A stretch of 17,533 bases of DNA, from assembly GCA_029260415.1 (NCBI GenBank), contig JAJDDH010000432.1:1-17533 (forward strand). The letters run 5' to 3'. The position numbers and the translations under genes are program-made. The stretch comes from Phycisphaerales bacterium (GTDB taxonomy: Bacteria; Planctomycetota; Phycisphaerae; Phycisphaerales; UBA1924). Shown here in pieces: positions 12,417 to 17,533 of this stretch (positions are counted from its first letter, which is position 1; each line of letters begins with the position of its first letter). A model generated the notes under the pieces. That model worked only from the letters and a program-made list of their open reading frames with translations. It was not told the DNA's origin and made no database searches.

Positions 12417-15400
12417 GCGGCCCTCCCCGCAGAGGCGCGCCCGGGCTTGGGCTCGATGATCGCGTCGCCGACCTCACGCGCCGAGCGCCGGGACATCGCC
12501 CAGATCTCCGCGAGGTTCGCGCCCGCAGAGTATCGAGCGCCCAGCGCCCCGCCCCGGATCGTGCCGTCAGAGAGCATGGTGATCGAGTCGTGCTGCAGCT
12601 GCGCCGCCCGCCAGGCGGGGATGGGCAGCGGGCGGATTCGCTCGCCGCGCATCGCGTGCGCCGGGGGGTCGATGACGCTGGCGCCGCACGCCATGATCCA
12701 CGCGTCGTGGAACCGCTCGATCTCGGGCAGCGCCGCGGCGCACCGCGTGATCCGCGGCACGATCCACGGGCGCTCCATTCCCCCGCGCGTGCTCAGATCA
12801 CGGCGCATCTCCAGCATCCGCTTGAGCCCCGCGTCCACGGCCTCGAATCGTTCGGTCCCCGTCAGCTGCCGGTACGTCTCGCCCGTCGTCGCGAGCAGGT
12901 CCACGCTGATCACGTCCGCGCCCGAACGAAGCAACGCGTCCAGGCCCTCCTCGTCGTCGCCCAGGCGGGCCAGGTCGGTCCGCAGGTGCACGCCCCCGAA
13001 CCCGATCTCGCGGGCCAGGCGCACGATCTCGAGCGCCCGCGGGTGCATCAGCGGGTCGCCGGCGCCGTGGAGCGTCAGCGTCGCGTCGCTCGTCGCGGCA
13101 GCGACCTCGCCCAGCAGGGCGTGGATCTCCGCGATGGACAGCATCTCGCGCTCAACGGGCTCGGCGCTGCCCCGCAGCTGCGCCCCCCACGCCCCGCCCA
13201 GCAGGCGCCCGGAGCACAGCTCGAGCGTGATGTTCGCGGGCAGCTCGGGTGTACTCATCGACAGGTGCGAGAGCGCCAGGGTCAGCTCGTCGAGCCCGAT
13301 GTCCAGCGCTACCTCGCCCAGCGGCGCCAGCGCCGCGCCGATCTGCTTGCGACGCGCCTCAGAGTCCGGGATCGCGCGAACGCCCAGCGAGCGGAGAGCC
13401 ACGGGAGTCTGCACGCACACGGGCTTGGCGATCGGATCACCCTGCGGCGCGATGGGCAGGTAGCCGACCAGCCCGCCGATGCTCGCCAGCGAGCCCGCCT
13501 GCTCGCGGGCCTCACTGAGCGAGGCGACACCCGAGCGATCCAGCAGCACGCCGCAGAGCCCGGGGGGCGCCTGTGTGATGACGATGCGCAGCGACTCGGG
13601 CGCCGAGCGGTAGCGCTCGACGACCTGCTGGGTGAGCCCGGGGTCGACCAAGGCCCAGTCGTCGCCCACGAAAACCGCCGCGTCGATGGCGCGCCGCTCC
13701 ATGACCTGCCCGGCCATGCGGGGCTCGAAGGCCTCGTCGGCCGCGACGAGCGCGCCGATGCCGCCGCGCCAGCTGTCCTTGCCCCAGATGCGCCCGCTGC
13801 CCACGCCGCGCCTCCGGGCCTCGATCTCGCCCCCGTCCACGCGCTCGATCGCGACGCGCGGGTTGCTCGCGGTGTCCCCGAGGAGAGATCGGACGCGATC
13901 AGGCTCGCCCGCGAGAAGCACGACCTCGTCGAGCCCCCTGGCGCGGAGCAGGCGCTCGACGCACATCCGCAGCGGGCCAAGCCCCGCGACCAGCTCGCTC
14001 GACAGGTCGCGCGCCGTGCCGAGACCGCCCAGGGTCTCGCAGACGGGCACGATCGCCGCGACGCGTTTGGGGGCGTTCCCCCCCGCGACCCGCGCCGAGT
14101 CCGCGGCGGGAGCGGGATCGCTCGTGAGCTTGGGCGCCCGACCCGCGTGCGCGCCGACCGACGCGTCGAGCAGACGCGTCAGCGCCCCGCTCGCCTCGCG
14201 GATCCACGACACGTTGGTCCGGTCTCGCTCGATCTGGCGTCGCTGACGTTCCAGCGCCGTCTCGTGGCTGGCGACCTCGATCGCCCGGTCCGCCCGCATC
14301 CGGTTGAGCGCCCCCGTCTGGTTGATGAACTGGGTCAGGCGGAACGCGGGCTGGAGGCCCGCCACCTCGTCGCGCAGCGCGTTGACCCGCGAGATCAGCC
14401 TGTTGACCCGTGCCTGGTCCCGATGCGACTCGAGCATCTCGCTCAGCGCGGACTCGGTCTTGGCGCACAGCATCCCGATCGTGTGCGCGTCGCGCCGGAT
14501 CGCTTCCAGTCGCTCGCGGACCTGCGGAACGCGTGCGTCCGCGTCGATCCGCGCCGGCGACTCGTCCGCCGGCGCCAGCAACGACCCGGGCGGCGCGTAC
14601 ACCCCGAGCGCCTCGTCCAGGGTCATCGTCTCGACCGAGCGCTTGAGGGCGCCCCCCTCACAGGTGTCGATCGTACGGAGCCCGAGCTGCGCGTCCTGGC
14701 TGAACATCGCCTCGAACTGCGCCAGGTAGGTCGTCATCTGCTCGTCGCTGTAGACCTCGCCCCCGCCCTGGGCCCGGACCTTGCGCAGCAGGCTCCGCAT
14801 CCGCACGATCCGCTCCCACTCGAGTGTCTCGAGCGTGCGGAACGCGCCCAGCTCCGGCGCCCACACGTCGTGGATTGCCGCGCCCGCGCTGTAGTACTGG
14901 CCGTCGGTGAACGCCAGGTCCTGCCCCACGAGGATCACCGGGTCGCACCCGAGGTATCGTGCGAAGTAGTGCGCCAGGTGCGCCACCGTCGCCCCGGCCT
15001 CGGTCCGCCCCATGTCCCGCGCCAGCGCCGCGCCCAGCGCCTCGTCGAGCAGATCATCGCCCGGCGTGCGCACCAGCCCCGGGAACGCGTCGAGGATCGC
15101 CGGGTTCGCCTTGGGCTCGGCGATCAGCGTCACACCCTCCACGTCCTCGCTCGTCAGCCCCTCGTAGAACCGACGGCTGATCTCGTGGTGGTCCAGCGCC
15201 GTGACGTAGTGCGGCCTGATCCCCCGCGCCAGCAGCGGCTTGAGCACCGTCTGCACCGCGATGATGACCACCCGGTCGCGCAGCCCGGGCTGGGCGAGCG
15301 TGTCCATCGCGCGCTCCAGGCTCGGGCCCGCGCTGACGACGATCGCGGGCTTGCCCGGTTGCGAGTCCTTCAGGCCCGCGATGCCCGTGTTGCCAGCGTA

Positions 15401-16090
15401 GTGGTCCGCGTTCATCAGCAGGTTGCGCAGCGTCGTCTCGCCCTGGACCAGGGTGGTGACCACGCTGGTGCGCACCGCCGAGAGCACGCGGGTCAGGTTC
15501 TGGCAGAAGGTGTCGTTGGCGTCGCCCAGCCTCGCCTTGCTGGGCGGGTGGGCGACGATCCCGAACCCGAGCGCGACGACGCCCTCGAGCCCGGACATCG
15601 CCTCGGACATCGCGGGGCGGTCCTGCGCGTCGGTCAGGAGCACGAGGTTGGTGGTTTGGATCCATTCGCTGTGATCGACGTTCTCGAGCACGGCGCGCAG
15701 CAGCGCGACATCGGGCTCGAAGCAGAGGATGATCCCCGTCTTGCCCAGGCGTGCCGCGACCTCTCGCACGTGCAGCCCGAGCCCGAAGCCCAGCACCGCC
15801 AGCCCGGCGGAGGACTCGACATCAACGCCCTCGGCCAGGCGTCTGGCCTCGGTCACCGGGCGGCGGGCGCTGGCGAGCAGGCGCCCGCTGTCCCCGTCAC
15901 CCAGCAGCCTGGCGCTCTTCGCGTCCTCGTCGGTCTCGATGAACTCGATGTCGGTCCGCGCGGGCGTCTCGCGGATCCGGGCGCACACCGACGGGCAGGT
16001 CCGGGCCAGGGCCTGGAGGTTCCGCTCCAGCACGCCTCCGGGCGCATCGCCCTGGTACGCGCTCTCGAGCCCGAAGCTGAGGATGTCCAT
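12413..16090 (-). CDS. DUF115 (Maf/MptE-like) glycosyltransferase fused to SpsF-like and Cys-less radical-SAM-like domains
   Basis: A 1225-residue protein heading the neuABC operon. Residues about 93-200 form a Rossmann-like N-terminal domain (LAVLGFGLGLHVREVA, ILCFEPDVALLRAVLEN). Residues 219-400 are the DUF115/MptE-like domain, with GKPAIVVSAGPSLERAM (246-262), PHYVTALDHHE (293-303) and ILVGQDLAFTDGQYYSAG (386-403). The Maf members of this family put nonulosonic acids on flagellin. A long helical part (about 425-640) and an Ala/Pro-rich linker (641-674) follow. Residues 675-860 resemble SpsF-type nucleotidyltransferases (VGDDWALVDPGLTQQVVERY at 808-827), but the usual N-terminal RxGSxRxxxK loop is replaced. 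Residues 950-1205 follow a radical-SAM/SPASM protein (ITLEL, HGAGDPLMHPRALEIVRLA, ITMLSDGTI..NLAEIW) without the CxxxCxxC or SPASM cysteines. The start ATG 16090 has GGAGG eight bases upstream. Protein glycosylation is inferred; the roles of the two C-terminal domains are unknown. Confidence 0.85.
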   Translation of the reverse strand: MDILSFGLESAYQGDAPGGVLERNLQALARTCPSVCARIRETPARTDIEFIETDEDAKSARLLGDGDSGRLLASARRPVTEARRLAEGVDVESSAGLAVLGFGLGLHVREVAARLGKTGIILCFEPDVALLRAVLENVDHSEWIQTTNLVLLTDAQDRPAMSEAMSGLEGVVALGFGIVAHPPSKARLGDANDTFCQNLTRVLSAVRTSVVTTLVQGETTLRNLLMNADHYAGNTGIAGLKDSQPGKPAIVVSAGPSLERAMDTLAQPGLRDRVVIIAVQTVLKPLLARGIRPHYVTALDHHEISRRFYEGLTSEDVEGVTLIAEPKANPAILDAFPGLVRTPGDDLLDEALGAALARDMGRTEAGATVAHLAHYFARYLGCDPVILVGQDLAFTDGQYYSAGAAIHDVWAPELGAFRTLETLEWERIVRMRSLLRKVRAQGGGEVYSDEQMTTYLAQFEAMFSQDAQLGLRTIDTCEGGALKRSVETMTLDEALGVYAPPGSLLAPADESPARIDADARVPQVRERLEAIRRDAHTIGMLCAKTESALSEMLESHRDQARVNRLISRVNALRDEVAGLQPAFRLTQFINQTGALNRMRADRAIEVASHETALERQRRQIERDRTNVSWIREASGALTRLLDASVGAHAGRAPKLTSDPAPAADSARVAGGNAPKRVAAIVPVCETLGGLGTARDLSSELVAGLGPLRMCVERLLRARGLDEVVLLAGEPDRVRSLLGDTASNPRVAIERVDGGEIEARRRGVGSGRIWGKDSWRGGIGALVAADEAFEPRMAGQVMERRAIDAAVFVGDDWALVDPGLTQQVVERYRSAPESLRIVITQAPPGLCGVLLDRSGVASLSEAREQAGSLASIGGLVGYLPIAPQGDPIAKPVCVQTPVALRSLGVRAIPDSEARRKQIGAALAPLGEVALDIGLDELTLALSHLSMSTPELPANITLELCSGRLLGGAWGAQLRGSAEPVEREMLSIAEIHALLGEVAAATSDATLTLHGAGDPLMHPRALEIVRLAREIGFGGVHLRTDLARLGDDEEGLDALLRSGADVISVDLLATTGETYRQLTGTERFEAVDAGLKRMLEMRRDLSTRGGMERPWIVPRITRCAAALPEIERFHDAWIMACGASVIDPPAHAMRGERIRPLPIPAWRAAQLQHDSITMLSDGTIRGGALGARYSAGANLAEIWAMSRRSAREVGDAIIEPKPGRASAGRAA

Positions 16091-16212
16091 CCTGTTGTCC
16101 TCCGCGTGCGCACGACACACCGCCCCGATCCCCGGGGCGCCAGGGGTCAAGATCGGCCCGCGCGCGAACCCCGCTGCAACATTGCCCCCTCGCGGGCGTA
16201 GCGTCTGGGGAC
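16091..16212. promoter_or_regulatory. Divergent promoter region for the glycosylation operon and the small membrane protein
   Basis: The operon's first gene and the plus-strand gene at 16213 diverge across 122 bases, so both promoters are expected here. A 6-bp inverted repeat (CGCCCC at 16121-16126, GGGGCG at 16134-16139) is the only visible structure. No convincing -35/-10 pair was found on either strand. Confidence 0.4.
16099..16103 (-). promoter_or_regulatory. Ribosome binding site deciding the start of the DUF115 fusion
   Basis: GGAGG on the minus strand lies eight bases before the ATG at 16090. An in-frame TTG at 16150 would add 20 residues, but has no comparable site and lies beyond a GC hairpin (16121-16139), so 16090 is preferred. 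Confidence 0.75.
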
Positions 16213-16824
16213 ATGCAACTCGAAGACCTCACCCCACGGATCGCCCCGCTCCCCCAGCCCGGGCTGATCGAGCGTCTGACGCTCGAGTCCCCCATGACGC
16301 TCGTCGCCTCGCTGGTGGTGATCGGGCTCGCGGGCGTGCTGGTCCTCAACACCAGGGGACGCCTGAAAGCGGGGCTGGTGGTGCTGGTGCTCGCGGGGCT
16401 GCTCGCGGGCGGGATCGCCCTGATCGCGGGCCTGATCCAGACCCCGCGCGAGACGCTGCTCGACCGCACGCGGGCGCTCGTCACGGCGCTTGCCGAGGTG
16501 GACCGCGCCTCGCTGCACGCGATGCTCGACCCCGAGGCCGAGGTGCAGGTCCGGGGCATGACCACGTTCAGAGGGCGGGAGACCATCCTGAGCACGGCGG
16601 ATCGGTACGTGGGCAACGGGGCGATCAGCTCGCACGCGATCCCCGAGGTGCAGGGCGTGATCGACGGCCCCAACGCCGCGCGGACCCAGGTCCGCGTGCG
16701 CCACTCGGGCAGCGTCCCCCCCGCGAGCTGGTGGAAGATCACCTGGTACCGCGCGAGCGTGGACGAGCCCTGGACGGCGGTCAGGATCGAGCCGCTCTGG
16801 ATCAGCGGGCGGGGCAACCTGTAG
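16213..16824 (+). CDS. Two-helix membrane protein with a possible NTF2-like domain
   Basis: A 203-residue protein with two close hydrophobic helices, about 28-46 (MTLVASLVVIGLAGVLVLN) and 53-75 (AGLVVLVLAGLLAGGIALIAG, residues 53-73), joined by a short basic turn (TRGRLK). The positive turn suggests both ends lie outside the cytoplasm. The remaining 125 residues begin with a helix, RALVTALAEVDRASLHAML (87-105), then LDPEAEVQVRGMTTFRGRE (105-123) and strands ending in WWKITWYRASVDEPWTAVRI (173-192). This order (helix pair, then a curved sheet) is reminiscent of NTF2/SnoaL-like folds and is tentative. The ATG has only GGGG very close upstream. The stop is nine bases from the stop of the convergent next gene, with no room for a terminator between them. 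Function unknown. Confidence 0.7.
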   Translation: MQLEDLTPRIAPLPQPGLIERLTLESPMTLVASLVVIGLAGVLVLNTRGRLKAGLVVLVLAGLLAGGIALIAGLIQTPRETLLDRTRALVTALAEVDRASLHAMLDPEAEVQVRGMTTFRGRETILSTADRYVGNGAISSHAIPEVQGVIDGPNAARTQVRVRHSGSVPPASWWKITWYRASVDEPWTAVRIEPLWISGRGNL

Positions 16825-16833
16825 CAACGCCCG

Positions 16834-17533
16834 TTACCCGCGGGGGATCTGGACGAGCTGCGAGCGCTGGAGCCTGCGGATCGCCTGGCCCGAATCGGTC
16901 CGCAGGGTCTCGCGGAACCCGGCGCCGTTGACCAGGTTGTTGGGGTGACGCTCGCGCGCCTCACGCAGGCGGCGGGACTCGATGGGCGGCGTGACGGACG
17001 CGTCGTGATCGCTCTCGGCGAACACCCCCACTGTGACGGTGCTGCTCGTGGAGCCGTGGAAGTAGAACGCCCGCTCGCCCTCGGCGCGGAGGCTGGCGAC
17101 GGCCTGCTCGGCCGCGGCCCGGAACTGGCGCACCTCGTCGGGCGAGGGCATGCCAGCGCCGACCCGCGCGTACGCCCCGATCTGCAGGGTGTACTCCGCC
17201 TGGGATCCCAGGCGCCCTCGGACGTTGCGCAGGTCCCACTCGGGGTTGGCGCCCCCCGCGTGCGCCCCGCTGGGTGGGGCGAAGAACGCGCCCGCGTAGG
17301 GGCGTGACCCGTTGACCTCGATCGCCCGCACCCGCTCGAGCTCGGCCTGGGCCCGGGCGTCGGTCGGCGAGGCGTACGACCCGACCCCGATGACCAGGCC
17401 CCCGGCGCGCCGCTGGAGCGACGCCTCGGGCAGTCCCCCGGCGGAGCGGACGCGGTCCAGGCGAGCCGCGGCCCCGGCCGCGCCCCCCTCGGGCACGCGC
17501 GAGACCAGGATGCTCCATCCCTCGCTCTGGCTC
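16834..17533 (-). CDS. Partial protein with SPOR-like repeats, 5' end outside the window
   Basis: The reading frame is open to the window edge, so the N-terminus is missing; about 232 residues are visible. The frame continues upstream of the GTG at 17496 with protein-like sequence (SEGWSILVSRVPEGG), so that GTG is probably internal. The segment WSILVSRV...AARLDRVRSAGGLP...GLVIGVGSYASPTDARAQAEL resembles a SPOR domain (strand, helix, strand, helix). AEYTLQIGAYAR further on, then a helix and AFYFHGSTSSTVTVGVFAES, reads like a second, more divergent unit. SPOR domains bind denuded peptidoglycan glycan strands, so an envelope location is suggested. I rate the assignment as tentative because the repeats are divergent. 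The C-terminus is basic (RRLQRSQLVQIPRG). Confidence 0.6.
   Translation of the reverse strand, partial: SQSEGWSILVSRVPEGGAAGAAARLDRVRSAGGLPEASLQRRAGGLVIGVGSYASPTDARAQAELERVRAIEVNGSRPYAGAFFAPPSGAHAGGANPEWDLRNVRGRLGSQAEYTLQIGAYARVGAGMPSPDEVRQFRAAAEQAVASLRAEGERAFYFHGSTSSTVTVGVFAESDHDASVTPPIESRRLREARERHPNNLVNGAGFRETLRTDSGQAIRRLQRSQLVQIPRG

Noticed and set aside
11025..13463. An 812-residue plus-strand frame over neuB, neuA and the fusion's C-terminus
   Set aside because: Antisense shadow crossing three gene boundaries, with no recognisable domain.
16091..16150. TTG start at 16150 for the DUF115 fusion
   Set aside because: ATG at 16090 has GGAGG at ideal spacing. The extension has no conserved look and spans a hairpin.
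16122..16150. TTGACC on the minus strand as a -35 box of the operon
   Set aside because: No -10-like hexamer lies 16-18 bases downstream (CGGGGC there), so the match is probably chance.
12590..16201. A 1203-residue open frame on the plus strand opposite the DUF115 fusion
   Set aside because: Antisense shadow of high-GC codon bias: Arg/Pro/Ala/His-rich composition, no domain motifs and no ribosome site. The minus frame has clear family motifs.

Overview
The window looks like a chromosomal segment of a high-GC bacterium, most likely a planctomycete of the Phycisphaerae type. This is inferred from gene content, not from a marker gene. The clues are a Lys/Arg-rich histone H1-like protein, a secreted protein ending in dockerin-like calcium-binding repeats, a zinc-ribbon plus membrane-helix small protein, a TPR-sulfotransferase, and a giant DUF115 (Maf/MptE-like) glycosylation protein. 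GC is very high almost throughout, with two lower-GC patches: the small zinc-ribbon gene near 3970-4425 and the middle of neuB near 10740-10980. No tRNA, rRNA, CRISPR array, insertion sequence or phage gene was seen.

Layout. 311-976 (+) encodes the histone H1-like protein and shares a hairpin terminator with a convergent GT4 glycosyltransferase (1050-2309, -). A block of same-strand genes follows: an AhpD-like carboxymuconolactone decarboxylase family protein (2394-2927), an MBL-fold protein that has lost most metal ligands (3218-3952), the zinc-ribbon membrane protein (3970-4425), the TPR-sulfotransferase (4454-5941), SurE (5951-6748) and the secreted dockerin-like protein (6928-8241). At 8242-8341 two hairpins separate this block from the minus-strand genes. 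Reading in the direction of transcription, those are: a 1225-residue DUF115 fusion (16090-12413), NeuA-type cytidylyltransferase (12416-11664), NeuB-type synthase (11654-10548), NeuC-type 2-epimerase (10551-9367) and an HDOD-domain protein (9223-8342). To the right lie a small membrane protein with a possible NTF2-like domain (16213-16824, +) and a partial, SPOR-like secreted or envelope protein that runs off the window (16834-17533, -).

How the genes work together. neuC, neuB and neuA supply the three steps from a UDP-HexNAc to a CMP-activated nonulosonic (sialic or legionaminic-like) acid. They are translationally coupled to the DUF115 protein, whose family includes Maf glycosyltransferases that put nonulosonic acids on flagellin. 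The simplest reading is a compact protein-glycosylation operon. Its most unusual member is the large protein, which appears to fuse a DUF115 transferase, a degenerate SpsF-like nucleotidyltransferase domain, and a radical-SAM/SPASM-like domain in which every cluster-binding cysteine position is replaced. A GT4 glycosyltransferase and a sulfotransferase elsewhere in the window fit a wider surface-glycan theme, but nothing here links them directly to the operon.
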